A DNA stretch of 64,000 nucleotides, taken from assembly GCA_003298465.1 (NCBI GenBank), contig QNGA01000002.1:62001-126000 (forward strand), in the 5' to 3' direction. The notes under the pieces were generated by a model. That model was given only the letters and a program-made list of their open reading frames with translations. It did not search any database and had not been told where the DNA came from. Made by a program: the position numbers and the translations under genes. Below, one piece after another: positions 34,035-42,424 of the stretch. Origin of the DNA: a halophilic archaeon (GTDB lineage: Archaea; Halobacteriota; Halobacteria; Halobacteriales; Haladaptataceae). Each line of letters starts with the position of its first letter. The first letter of the stretch is position 1.

Positions 34035-35183
34035 TCAGTCGGTCGTGACGGCCGCTGGCTCGTCGTCTCGCTGAACCTGCTCCTCGAAGTCGGGTTTGAC
34101 GAGCGTGATAGCGCCCGCGGTCACGAGGGTCCCGAGTCCGAGACAGGCGAGGAACAGCAGGGGTCGGTTCGAAATCCAGAACAGGAAGATGCCGCCGTGC
34201 GGTGCCTTGATGCCGACGCCGAGCGCCATCGCTGCGGCACCCGCCGACGCCGACCCGGCCATCAGACACGGGATGACGCGGAAGGGGTCTGCGGCGGCGT
34301 ACGGAATTGCGCCCTCGGTGATGAACGAGAGGCCGAGCACGGTCGAGGACTTGGCCTGCTCGTACATCTCCTCGGCGTACTTGTGCGGCGCGACGAAGTT
34401 CGACAGCGCCATCCCGAGCGGCGGGGTCATCCCGGCTATCATCACCGCGGCCATCGGCCCCGTTATCGCGCCGTTGGACTGACCGACGAGGCCCAGCGCG
34501 AAGGTGTACGCGACCTTGTTGACGGGACCGCCCATGTCGAACGCCATCATCGCGCCGAGGACGGCGCCGACGACCAGCGCCTGGCCGCCTCGGAGTCCCG
34601 TGAGCCAGTCCGTCAGGACGGCGTTCGCCATCGCCACCGGGACGCCGACGACGAAGATGACGAACGGGAACAGCAGGGCCGTCGTGAAGAGCGGGACTAT
34701 CAGCACCGGCATCATCGGTTTGACCGCACCCGGAACGTTCCAGTTCTTGATCCAGCGCGCGACGTAGCCGGCGAGGAGGCCGGCGACGAGCGCGCCGAGG
34801 TAGCCGGCGGCCGCCTCGCCGGCCGGGAGGCCCAGCGCGTTCCCGGCCGATTTCACGACGGTCGACTGCTGGATGACGTACGACAGGAGGAATCCTGGTG
34901 CGAGCCCGGGTCGGTCCGCGATGGCGTACGCGATGTAACCGCCGAGAATCGGCACCATGATGCCCAGTCCGGCGGTTCCCATCTGCGCGAGGAACCAGCC
35001 GGTCGAACCGGTCGCGTCGAAGACCGACTCCGTTCCGACGCCGAAGAAGCCGGACCACGCGTACCCGAGCGCGAGGAAGATACCGCCGATGGTGACGAAC
35101 GGTATCATGTACGACACGCCCGTCATGATGTTCTCCTTCAGCGATGTCATCTGTGCCCTGACGTCCGAGTTATTAGTTGCCAT
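34035..35183 (-). CDS. ptfC: Fructose PTS EIIC membrane component
   Basis: 382 residues and about nine membrane segments. The N-terminus SLKENIMTGVSYMIPFVTIGG and the FITEGAIPYAAADPFRVIP substrate-site region are typical of fructose-specific EIIC. It transports fructose with phosphorylation at C1. It is separated from pfkB by 144 bases that hold its own promoter and a candidate operator. Confidence 0.93.
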   Translation of the reverse strand: MATNNSDVRAQMTSLKENIMTGVSYMIPFVTIGGIFLALGYAWSGFFGVGTESVFDATGSTGWFLAQMGTAGLGIMVPILGGYIAYAIADRPGLAPGFLLSYVIQQSTVVKSAGNALGLPAGEAAAGYLGALVAGLLAGYVARWIKNWNVPGAVKPMMPVLIVPLFTTALLFPFVIFVVGVPVAMANAVLTDWLTGLRGGQALVVGAVLGAMMAFDMGGPVNKVAYTFALGLVGQSNGAITGPMAAVMIAGMTPPLGMALSNFVAPHKYAEEMYEQAKSSTVLGLSFITEGAIPYAAADPFRVIPCLMAGSASAGAAAMALGVGIKAPHGGIFLFWISNRPLLFLACLGLGTLVTAGAITLVKPDFEEQVQRDDEPAAVTTD

Positions 35184-35210
35184 AGGGTATACTCATTATC
35201 TTTAGTTGGG

Positions 35211-35254
35211 GTAAAATAGACTTTTCGGGTATGCAGGTTTTTGATTGATTCTGT
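35211..35254 (-). promoter_or_regulatory. ptfC promoter and candidate GlpR operator
   Basis: On the minus strand a TATA-like tctattttac (35211-35220) lies about 30 bases before the ptfC ATG. The 18-base element at 35237-35254, just upstream, matches 13 of 18 bases of the element in front of glpR at 37041-37058; both contain TTCTGT followed by TGT on the plus strand. The shared element is best explained as the site of the locus regulator. Confidence 0.5.
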
Positions 35255-35289
35255 GTGTATTGCCGTAAACGCCGGACACAGACGCCGAA

Positions 35290-35301
35290 ATCACCGGTGA
35301 T
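35290..35301. repeat. Perfect 12-bp palindrome between pfkB and ptfC
   Basis: ATCACCGGTGAT, 27 bases after the pfkB stop codon on the minus strand. It could be an operator or part of a terminator hairpin; no long T-run follows. Confidence 0.4.
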
Positions 35302-35327
35302 ATCGCCGTTCTGTCGAACAGTACTGC

Positions 35328-36242
35328 TCATTTCTCCGTCGAAATCCGGGAAATTTCTACGCCGTCCACGTGCAGGTCCGCGAACGGCGGCGGTTCGGTC
35401 CCCTCCGTCGACACCACGCGGGCCGCAGCGGCGACGCCGCGCGCGAGCGCCCGTCGCTCGGACTCGCCGGCGTCGAACGCCGCGAGGACGCCGGCGAGCA
35501 GGGAGTCGCCGGCCCCGACGGTGTCGGTGGCCTCGACCTGCAGGGCGGGGGCGTAGTAGGCGCCCTCGCCGCTCACCAGTATCGCTCCGTCCGCGCCGAG
35601 CGAGGCGACGACCCGTTCGAACCCGCGCTCCCGCAGTTCGGCCGCGGCGACCGCGCACGCCTCGACCGTCCCGGTCGGGAGCCCCGTCGCGGCGGCCAGC
35701 TCCTCCCGATTCGGCTTGCAGAGGTCGTAGTTCGCCTCCAGCGTGCCGAGGAGTTCGCCGCCGGCGTCGATGGCCGTGGCCCAGTCGCCGGCAGTCGCGA
35801 GGCGGTCGACCGCGTCGGCGTCGAAACCGGGCGGGAGGCTTCCGGCGACCAGCACGGTCTCGGGGTCGCGGTCGCGGACGGTCGCGACGAGGTCCTCGAC
35901 GGCCGCCTCGCCGAGCGGCGGCCCCCGCTGGTTCACCTTGTACTCGCCGTCTTCGGCCAGGACCGTCGTGTTGAGTCGCGTGATACCGTCGATGCGGACG
36001 AACTCGCTGGGGACGTTCGCGGCGTCCAGTTCGTCGACGAGGTAATCGCCGAGGAAACCGCCGACGAATCCCGTCGCGACCGTCTCGACGCCGAGTTCCC
36101 GGAGGTAGCCGGAGACGTTCACGCCCTTTCCGCCGGCGTCGAACCGCCGGTCGGTCGCCCGGTTGACACCGCCGGCCGACAGCGGTTCGTCGAGCGAGAG
36201 CGTCTGGTCGACGGCCGGATTCGGCGTAATCGTCAGTATCAC
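35328..36242 (-). CDS. pfkB: 1-phosphofructokinase (PfkB family)
   Basis: 304 residues. ILTITPNPAVDQTLSLDE, GGKGVNVSGYLRELG and the C-terminal DTVGAGDSLLAGVLAAF with the catalytic Asp are the PfkB ribokinase-family signatures in the 1-phosphofructokinase arrangement. It makes fructose 1,6-bisphosphate from the PTS product. The GTG start overlaps the glpR stop by four bases (GTGA). Longer upstream frames are rejected. Confidence 0.93.
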   Translation of the reverse strand: MILTITPNPAVDQTLSLDEPLSAGGVNRATDRRFDAGGKGVNVSGYLRELGVETVATGFVGGFLGDYLVDELDAANVPSEFVRIDGITRLNTTVLAEDGEYKVNQRGPPLGEAAVEDLVATVRDRDPETVLVAGSLPPGFDADAVDRLATAGDWATAIDAGGELLGTLEANYDLCKPNREELAAATGLPTGTVEACAVAAAELRERGFERVVASLGADGAILVSGEGAYYAPALQVEATDTVGAGDSLLAGVLAAFDAGESERRALARGVAAAARVVSTEGTEPPPFADLHVDGVEISRISTEK

Positions 36243-37003
36243 GCGTCGACCACCTCGACCGCGACGCCGGCCTCGTCGAGGGCGTCGTCGAGGGGGTCGC
36301 TCGGTCGCTCGTCGGTGACGAACAGGTCGAGGTCGGAGAGCGCGGCGAACTGGACGAAGCTTCGTTTCCCGTGCTTCGAGGCGTCCGCGACGAGCACGAC
36401 TCGCTCTGCGGCCTCGCAGATCAGTCGCTTCATCCGCGCCTCGGACTCGTTGGGCGTCAACAGCCCCTGGTCGGCGTGCACCGCGTTCGTCCCGACGAAC
36501 GCCACGTCGAAGTTCGTCCGTTCGAGAAACGTCTCTCCCGTCGGGCCGACGAGCGAACCGGTCTTCGAGCGCAGGGTCCCGCCCGTCACCTTCACCTCGG
36601 TGTCCGCGTCGCCGAGCGACATCGCGATGTGCGGGGAGTTCGTCGCGACAACCGTCGGGCCGTCGGATTCGAGTCGGTTGGCGACCTGCATCGTCGTCGT
36701 CCCGGCGTCGAGGAAGACGACCGCGTCGTCGCGGACTTCCTCGACCGCCCGGGTCGCTATCGCCCGTTTCGCCGTCAGGTTTCGCACTTCCTTGCGGCCG
36801 TACTCCCGCTCCTGGCCGACCGTCGTGACGGGAAGCGCCCCGCCGTGGGACCGCTCCACCTCGTTCTCCGATTCGAGTTCGCGCAGGTCGCGTCGTATCG
36901 TCGCCTCGGAGACGTCGAGCGCCTCGGCCAGGTCGGACACGGCACACCCGTTCTCTTCGGTCACTCGTTCCACGATTCGTCTGCGTCGTTCGTCGGGCAA
37001 CAT
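36239..37003 (-). CDS. glpR: DeoR/GlpR-type transcriptional regulator of fructose metabolism
   Basis: 254 residues. The N-terminal HTH (VSDLAEALDVSEATIRRDLRELE) and the C-terminal sugar-phosphate sensor domain (DDAVVFLDAGTTTMQVANRL, then VGTNAVHADQGLLTPNESEA) define DeoR/GlpR. In Haloferax volcanii GlpR represses pfkB and other sugar kinase genes in the absence of sugar. It is the first gene of the pfkB unit. Confidence 0.93.
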   Translation of the reverse strand: MLPDERRRRIVERVTEENGCAVSDLAEALDVSEATIRRDLRELESENEVERSHGGALPVTTVGQEREYGRKEVRNLTAKRAIATRAVEEVRDDAVVFLDAGTTTMQVANRLESDGPTVVATNSPHIAMSLGDADTEVKVTGGTLRSKTGSLVGPTGETFLERTNFDVAFVGTNAVHADQGLLTPNESEARMKRLICEAAERVVLVADASKHGKRSFVQFAALSDLDLFVTDERPSDPLDDALDEAGVAVEVVDA

Positions 37004-37032
37004 CGCTCTCTACCGAAAAAGAACGGGCAAAA

Positions 37033-37058
37033 CTCTTAACGTTTGTTTCTGGTTCTGT
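37033..37058 (-). promoter_or_regulatory. glpR-pfkB promoter with candidate GlpR operator
   Basis: On the minus strand the TATA-like gttaagag (37033-37040) is about 30 bases before the glpR ATG. Immediately upstream is the 18-base element 37041-37058 that is shared with the ptfC promoter, suggesting autoregulation. Confidence 0.5.
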
Positions 37059-37104
37059 ATGTTTTTGCACAGATGCGACGGTGACCGGCGCGCGGTCACG
37101 CCGT

Positions 37105-37351
37105 CGTCGGCCGCGCCAAGACCTTCGTAGCCGTTCGTCGTACCTCGTCCGGGGTTTCCGTGAGCGACTGGAGCATTCGACTTCCGACACGTCGACGAAC
37201 GCGAATCGAAGCGGCGAGAGTTGCAGGACGTCCTCGACGCGATTGGCGAGTACGTCGACATCTCCGAGGATTCTCACGCGACCGTCGGGGCTATCCCGGA
37301 CGAAACGCACCGCCGCGCTGAGCCCAAGTCACTAAGTAAACACCCGTCGTG
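37105..37351 (+). pseudogene. Possible frameshifted gene remnant
   Basis: Two protein-like stretches lie in adjacent plus-strand frames: DLRSRSSYLVRGFRERLE (to about 37173), then after a one-base shift FDFRHVDERESKRRELQD and DAIGEYVDISEDSHATVGAI, ending at TAG 37349-37351. Together they read as one helical domain, but neither frame alone has a sensible start. I do not recognise the family; it may be chance coding-like composition. Confidence 0.3.
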
Positions 37352-37363
37352 TTAGGAATTCCC

Positions 37364-38194
37364 ATGCCAATGGAAAACCGAGCTTTCGACTTCCTGCACC
37401 ACAACGACCGACCGGACAAACCCCGAGAGACGGGAATCACCGAGATTCGGGGGCCGTACTACGACCCGATGGGGCCCCGCGAGCTACGGGACATCCTGGA
37501 GACGATGGGCTGGTACGTCGACATTTACAAGTTCAGCGGTGGGTCGTTCGCGCTGATGCCCGAGGACGCCGTCCGCGAACTCATCGACGTCTGCCACGAG
37601 TACGACGTCAGGGTGTCGACCGGTGGCTTCATCGAGAACGTCCTCGTGCGCGACCACGACAAGGTCGAGGACTACGTCGAGGAGGCAGAGAACCTCGGTT
37701 TCGACATCCTCGAGATCTCCAGCGGATTCCTGGCCACCGGCACCGACGACATGGTGGCACTCACCGAGATGGTACAGGAGTACGATATCAAACCCAAACC
37801 CGAGATCAACGTCCAGTTCGGTGCTGGCGGTGCCTCCGACCCGGAGGAGTTGGAGCGCGGTGGGCAGCAGAGCCCCGAGCAGGCCATCGAGGAGGGCAAG
37901 CGCCACCTCGAAGCCGGTGCCGACCTGCTGATGGTCGAGGCCGAGGGCATCACCGAAGAGGTCAAGGAATGGCGTACGGACGTCGCCTACCAGATCGCCA
38001 ACGAGCTGGGCATCGAGAACCTGGTGTTCGAGGCCCCGGGCCCCGAAATGTTCGAGTGGTACATCAAGAACTTCGGCCCGAACGTGAATCTGTTCGTCGA
38101 CAACTCCCAGATCGTCGAACTCGAATGCATGCGTTCGGGCCTCTGGGGGAAGATAAGTAGCTGGGGCCGAACCGTCACGTACGATCCCGACTGA
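37364..38194 (+). CDS. comA: Phosphosulfolactate synthase family (ComA-like)
   Basis: 276 residues. GITEIRGPYYDPMGPRELRDIL, KFSGGSFALMPEDAVRELID, FDILEISSGFLATG and VFEAPGPEMFEWYIKNFGPNVNLFVDNSQI follow the TIM-barrel ComA family. ComA adds sulfite to phosphoenolpyruvate to form phosphosulfolactate, the first step of coenzyme M synthesis in methanogens and also a route to sulfolactate in other organisms. No comB or comC is adjacent. I use the ATG at 37364; a GTG at 37349 and an ATG at 37370 are alternatives. Confidence 0.85.
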   Translation: MPMENRAFDFLHHNDRPDKPRETGITEIRGPYYDPMGPRELRDILETMGWYVDIYKFSGGSFALMPEDAVRELIDVCHEYDVRVSTGGFIENVLVRDHDKVEDYVEEAENLGFDILEISSGFLATGTDDMVALTEMVQEYDIKPKPEINVQFGAGGASDPEELERGGQQSPEQAIEEGKRHLEAGADLLMVEAEGITEEVKEWRTDVAYQIANELGIENLVFEAPGPEMFEWYIKNFGPNVNLFVDNSQIVELECMRSGLWGKISSWGRTVTYDPD

Positions 38195-38224
38195 GACGGG
38201 CGGTACGGTAACTCCGGTCGGAGC

Positions 38225-38653
38225 TCAGCTCTGGGTTCGACGAACGAACTCGTCGAGTTCCTCTTCGATGAGTGTCGCGACGCGCTCGCTGTATTGCCAG
38301 AGTGCCGCATTGAGTCGCTCTTCGGTCTCGTCGTCGAGACTGTCTCTCCCACGAAGGACGGAGTCGCTGGTGATCTGTGGGTGATAGACACAGACGACTC
38401 CTAGCGAGGTGTCCGAACCCGAGGGTCCCGCGGTGTGGATCCCGTATCGATCGGTTCCCCAGACGCCATCGCCGCCCCGTCGCTCCAGTTCGGAGTCGAG
38501 CGCGTCGAGGAGTTGCACCTCTTCGGGGGAGAGAATCGAATCGTCGCCTTCGAACAACTCGGCGTACGCCTCTATCCGGGCGCTGCTCGTCCATTGGTCC
38601 AACTGGGATCGCGCCCGGACGACGAGCTGTCGTTCGTCTGGGAACTCGGCCAT
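38225..38653 (-). CDS. Conserved-looking hypothetical protein
   Basis: 142 residues, acidic. The N-terminus is helical (DERQLVVRARSQLDQWTSSARIEAY); the middle GVWGTDRYGIHTAGPSGSD and VVCVYHPQITSDSVLRGRDSL and a C-terminal helix ERVATLIEEELDEFVR follow. There is no signal peptide or membrane helix. It is convergent with the ComA-like gene, 30 bases apart. I do not recognise the family with certainty. Confidence 0.7.
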   Translation of the reverse strand: MAEFPDERQLVVRARSQLDQWTSSARIEAYAELFEGDDSILSPEEVQLLDALDSELERRGGDGVWGTDRYGIHTAGPSGSDTSLGVVCVYHPQITSDSVLRGRDSLDDETEERLNAALWQYSERVATLIEEELDEFVRRTQS

Positions 38654-38862
38654 GCCTCTAGGACGACGGCCACGTCAATCAAGGTTTGGCCACTGCCGGC
38701 GGTCGGTGAACTTGGTGCGCTGAACACCGCGCCGGACAGTTCGAATCACGCACGGACGCCCAGACGAACGCGATCCCGAGGACGGTGACGATGGATAGCA
38801 GGAACCGCAACGGCGCGCCGACGCCCGAACTCTTAGGGGAGTAGCGACCCTGGTAGGGACGG

Positions 38863-40263
38863 ATGGCCCGCCAGCACGCCCTTGGATTCCACTCGATTAC
38901 GGACGAGGTCGCGCGCGAACTGTCGGTCGACGGGACGGTGCCCGACTGGCTCTCGGGAAGCCTCGTCCGCAACGGCCCCGGCGCGTTCGAACTCGGGGGG
39001 CGGTCGGTCGACCACTGGTTCGACGGCCTGGCGATGCTCCACCGGTACACGTTCGACGACGGCGTCACCTACCGGAACCGCTTCCTGCGGACGGAAGCGT
39101 ACGCGGCGGCGCGGGCCGGCGAGTTCGACGGCGGGTTCGCGACAGGAGAGACGACGCTGCGCCAGCGCCTGAAGTCGTTCGTCCTCGACGACCCCTACGA
39201 CAACGCCAACGTCATCGCCGAACGCGTCGGCGAGCGGTATCTGGCGCTGACGGAGACGCCGCGCTGGGTGGCGTTCGACCCCGAGACGCTGGAAACCCGC
39301 GGCCACGTCCGGTACGACGGCCCGGAACCGAGCGGTCGCCTCGCCTGCGCGCACATGAACCGCGACCCGGCGACCGACGAGATGGTGAACTTCGAGGTCG
39401 CGTTCGGCCCGACGAGCCAGTACCACGTCTACGCGATGTCGACCCCGACCGAGCGCGACCACGTCGGCTCCGTCTCCGTCGAGGAACCGGCGTACATGCA
39501 CAGTTTCGCGCTGACGCCGAACTACGTCGTGCTCACCGAGTTCCCGTTCGTCGTCGACCCCATGGCGTTCCTCAGGCCCGGCAGGCAGGGTCCGTTCGTC
39601 GACAACTTCGAGTGGAAACCCGGGCGCGGCACCCGGTTTCTCGTCCTCGACCGGGCGAGCGGCGACCTCGTCGCCGAACCGCGAACAGAGCCGTTTTTCG
39701 GCTTCCATCACGCCAACGCCTACGAGGACGGCGACGAACTCGTGCTCGACCTCGAAACGGTGCCGGACCCGTCGGCCATCGACAGCCTCTACCTCGACGG
39801 ACTGCGGTCGGGCGACCTCGACGCGCTCGGCGGTCGCCTCGAACGATTCCGCGTCGACCTCGGTTCGTCCGCCGTCGACCGCACGGAGCTGTACCGCGGC
39901 ACGGCGCTGCCGACCGTCTCGCCGGCGCGCTGGTGTCGCGAGCACCGCTACGTGTACGCCCAGGGCACCGACCTCCCCGTGACCGAGTGGCCAGGGTCTG
40001 TGGTGAAAATCGACGCCGAGACGGGCGACGCAGCGACGTTCGGCGATCCCGACGACCACTACAGCGAACCCATCTTCGTGCCGCGACCCGACGGCACGCG
40101 CGAGGACGACGGCGTCGTGCTCGTCGTCGCGCTCGACGACGACGCCGAGCGGTCCGACCTCGTCGTCCTCGACGGCGAGTCGCTGTCGGAACTGGCGCGA
40201 GCGCGACTTCCCCACGCCGTCCCGTTCGACTTCCACGGTCGCTTCTTCCCGGAACTCACCTGA
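38863..40263 (+). CDS. Carotenoid oxygenase family protein
   Basis: 466 residues, the family length. The four His ligands of the active-site iron are visible: His164 (CAHMN), His213 (YMHSF), His282/283 (FGFHHAN) and His458 (FDFHGRFF), together with the N-terminal GSLVRNGPGAFELG block. It cleaves or isomerises a carotenoid, apocarotenoid or stilbene double bond with oxygen. It could make retinal for rhodopsins, but no opsin is in this window. A TATA-like ctcttagg about 30 bases before the ATG predicts a leaderless message. Confidence 0.9.
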   Translation: MARQHALGFHSITDEVARELSVDGTVPDWLSGSLVRNGPGAFELGGRSVDHWFDGLAMLHRYTFDDGVTYRNRFLRTEAYAAARAGEFDGGFATGETTLRQRLKSFVLDDPYDNANVIAERVGERYLALTETPRWVAFDPETLETRGHVRYDGPEPSGRLACAHMNRDPATDEMVNFEVAFGPTSQYHVYAMSTPTERDHVGSVSVEEPAYMHSFALTPNYVVLTEFPFVVDPMAFLRPGRQGPFVDNFEWKPGRGTRFLVLDRASGDLVAEPRTEPFFGFHHANAYEDGDELVLDLETVPDPSAIDSLYLDGLRSGDLDALGGRLERFRVDLGSSAVDRTELYRGTALPTVSPARWCREHRYVYAQGTDLPVTEWPGSVVKIDAETGDAATFGDPDDHYSEPIFVPRPDGTREDDGVVLVVALDDDAERSDLVVLDGESLSELARARLPHAVPFDFHGRFFPELT

Positions 40264-40450
40264 CCCGGGTGGCCGTCGGAATCGACGCCGGCGTTTCCCG
40301 CCTGGAACCGAGACGGCGCCGGAGCGGCGGACGACCGACGGAGAATCGCGGCGGTCGAAGTCGCCCGTCGACGTCGCCGTCGAGGCTGTGTCGGCGAACC
40401 GTTTCGGGGCCACGCCGAAGCCTTATCTCCGTTCGACCCCGAGAACCTGT

Positions 40451-40822
40451 ATGAATCCGAGGGGGAATCGAGGCCCGGGCCGGGGTCGCCTGTTCCGGCT
40501 CCTGTTACTGTTCGTCCTGCTGTCGACCGGCGGGCGCTTCCTTGGCGGCGGTGGCGGCCGCCTACTGGAGACGCCGGACGCGCTGGTGCTGCCGGTCGTC
40601 GGCACCGTCGGCCTGCCGATCGTTTTCGGAGTCGCCGTCGGTGTGGTCGCGGTCGTCGGCGCGCTGGCGCTGCGTGCCGGCGTCTTCGACGGCCGGAGCG
40701 ACGAGGACGCGCCGCCGGGCGACTACACGTGCCGGTACTGCGGGACGAACTTGGAGCGCTACCGGAACCGCTGCCCGCACTGCGAGACGCGGGACCCGGT
40801 AGCGTACCAGGACGACCTCTGA
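40451..40822 (+). CDS. Membrane protein with C-terminal zinc ribbon
   Basis: 123 residues. Two membrane helices (about 15-30 and 47-72) around a Gly-rich loop are followed by a zinc ribbon YTCRYCGTNLERYRNRCPHCETR. A TATA-like ccttatctcc lies about 25-30 bases before the ATG. The layout resembles other haloarchaeal membrane-anchored ribbons of unknown role. Confidence 0.75.
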   Translation: MNPRGNRGPGRGRLFRLLLLFVLLSTGGRFLGGGGGRLLETPDALVLPVVGTVGLPIVFGVAVGVVAVVGALALRAGVFDGRSDEDAPPGDYTCRYCGTNLERYRNRCPHCETRDPVAYQDDL

Positions 40823-40840
40823 ACGTCTACGCTCCCTTCG

Positions 40841-41035
40841 TCACCGACCGCTCACGTCCGTACTTCGAGCGAGACGCTCCGCCAGTGCCTCGTCCTTCGC
40901 TGCTCGAAAGTCGGGGTCCGTCGTCCTGGTACGGTCCTGACTTCTAACGGTCGGTTGCAGGTCGAGTCGCCCGACATCGCTGGTTTCGAAATCGACAGTA
41001 ACCTCTATACCCGCACATAAAATCGAGAAACTGTA
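40841..41035 (-). pseudogene. Possible gene remnant without a start codon
   Basis: A minus-strand frame of about 65 codons between stops has a protein-like end (IEVTVDFETSDVGRLDL, then DPDFRAAKDEALAERLAR) but no ATG, GTG or TTG in a useful place. It may be a degraded gene or chance. It sits in the gap before the Tat-exported protein. Confidence 0.25.
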
Positions 41036-41088
41036 CTAGCGTTTTACGACGACGATGCACGTAGTCCGCTCTCGGGGAGCGGGGTACG

Positions 41089-42006
41089 ATGCCAACCAGA
41101 CGCGCAAGAACGCACCGAGCGAGACACATCGACCGGCGAACCGTCTTGAAGACGGGGGCTGTGCTGGCGAGTGGGGCGCTCGCGACTGGCACCGTCGGCG
41201 CGAGCGTGAAGCAAGAAGACCGTGAGGTCCACGAGGGTGAATCAGTCGACGTCGGTGACGGGACCGTAACGGCGTACGCGACGACGAACTCGGCAGGGGA
41301 ACTCTCGTCGTTGGGTGTCCACGTCGACGGCGACGCGCTCGCGTCGGTCGACGTGGACGAATCGAAACCGCACGACCGCGTTGCAGCCCACCTTTCGTTC
41401 CCGGATGCGGTAGACGCGCTTCAGTTCACGTTCATGGGCTTCCACTTCAACCCGGTGGGACACCCGCCACCGGATATCTACACCGTCCCTCACTTCGACT
41501 TCCACTTCTACATGATGGGGGAAGACGCCGTGGAAGGGATTCCACTGGGCGTGGCCGCCTACGACGTTCCCGACGAACAGCACCCGTCCGGATACGTGTT
41601 CGGAGATTCGCGTCTCATCGAGCCCGAGATGGGCGAACATCTGCTCGACGGCACGGCCCCGGAGTTCAACGACGGCGAGTTCACCCACACGTACGTCTAC
41701 GGGGCGTACGATTCGAGTATCGACCCGGAGAACCCGGACGACGTCGAGGAGCTGGAACTCGGAGACGAGACGCGAGAGGTGCCCGTCTTCGAGGGTGATG
41801 GGGAGGGGCGGATTCACTTCGTCGAGCCGATGGTCACGACCGAGTTCTTCGCCAGCCTCGACGAGGAGATGTCGGTGGACGTGACGACGCCCGAGGCGTT
41901 TTTCACCGAAGGCCGGTACCCGACGGAGTACGTCCTGAAGCCGGACCGGAGCGACGGCGTGCACGTCTCCATCGACGGCTTCGAGGAGTTCCCCGGGCCG
42001 AGCTAG
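41089..42006 (+). CDS. Tat-exported protein with His-rich HFDFHFY motif (possibly TTHB210-like/DUF5602)
   Basis: 305 residues. A Tat signal (DRRTVLKTGAVLASGALA) precedes a secreted domain. FTFMGFHFNPVGHPPPDIYTVPHFDFHFYMM is split here into the motifs GFHFNPVGHPP and PHFDFHFY, which are rich in His and could bind metal. A later EPEMGEHLLD and the TEFFASL segment complete the fold. This resembles proteins annotated as DUF5602/TTHB210-like, from memory and not verified. A TATA-like region around 41010-41022 precedes it. Confidence 0.75.
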   Translation: MPTRRARTHRARHIDRRTVLKTGAVLASGALATGTVGASVKQEDREVHEGESVDVGDGTVTAYATTNSAGELSSLGVHVDGDALASVDVDESKPHDRVAAHLSFPDAVDALQFTFMGFHFNPVGHPPPDIYTVPHFDFHFYMMGEDAVEGIPLGVAAYDVPDEQHPSGYVFGDSRLIEPEMGEHLLDGTAPEFNDGEFTHTYVYGAYDSSIDPENPDDVEELELGDETREVPVFEGDGEGRIHFVEPMVTTEFFASLDEEMSVDVTTPEAFFTEGRYPTEYVLKPDRSDGVHVSIDGFEEFPGPS

Positions 42007-42424
42007 GGGTCCCGGACGACTGCCAGCGTGCCCGGGCGAGTACTCGCCACGAAGAGGTCTGCTCCGGTTTCTCGAATACGGTCGCTCTGCACCGTCGGAA
42101 TAGAACGGTGGAGTCACACGTTGCGACAGATGCACTCGTGGCTCTTCCCGGCAAGCTGAAGGGCGTGCCGGTGAATCTCCTCCGCGAGTCGTAGCTTCGC
42201 CGCTCTCGCTTTTCCGTCGCGATTCCCTCCCGGTAGTACGTGTCTGACCGGTTGTCCGCCAGAGACTGGTCAGCTTGCCGGCGAACTCTTGATCGTACAG
42301 TCCGGCTTCCCCCCTCGCCGATACACCTCTTCGTGGTCGACGTGTTCGTCTTCGCGTCGTCGATGACGGCGGTAAAACGCTTACAGTCGGCTAACTCCGA
42401 TACCGTTTCGAGTAGACGTGGCGT
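42007..42424 (-). other. 418-base intergenic region with a possible C-terminal gene fragment
   Basis: Between 42114 and 42269 on the minus strand a 51-codon open frame ends KLRLAEEIHRHALQLAGKS then HECICRNV and a TGA, which looks protein-like and has a CxC motif, but the frame has no start codon after the upstream stop. It could be a degraded gene. Nothing else is supported here. Confidence 0.3.
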
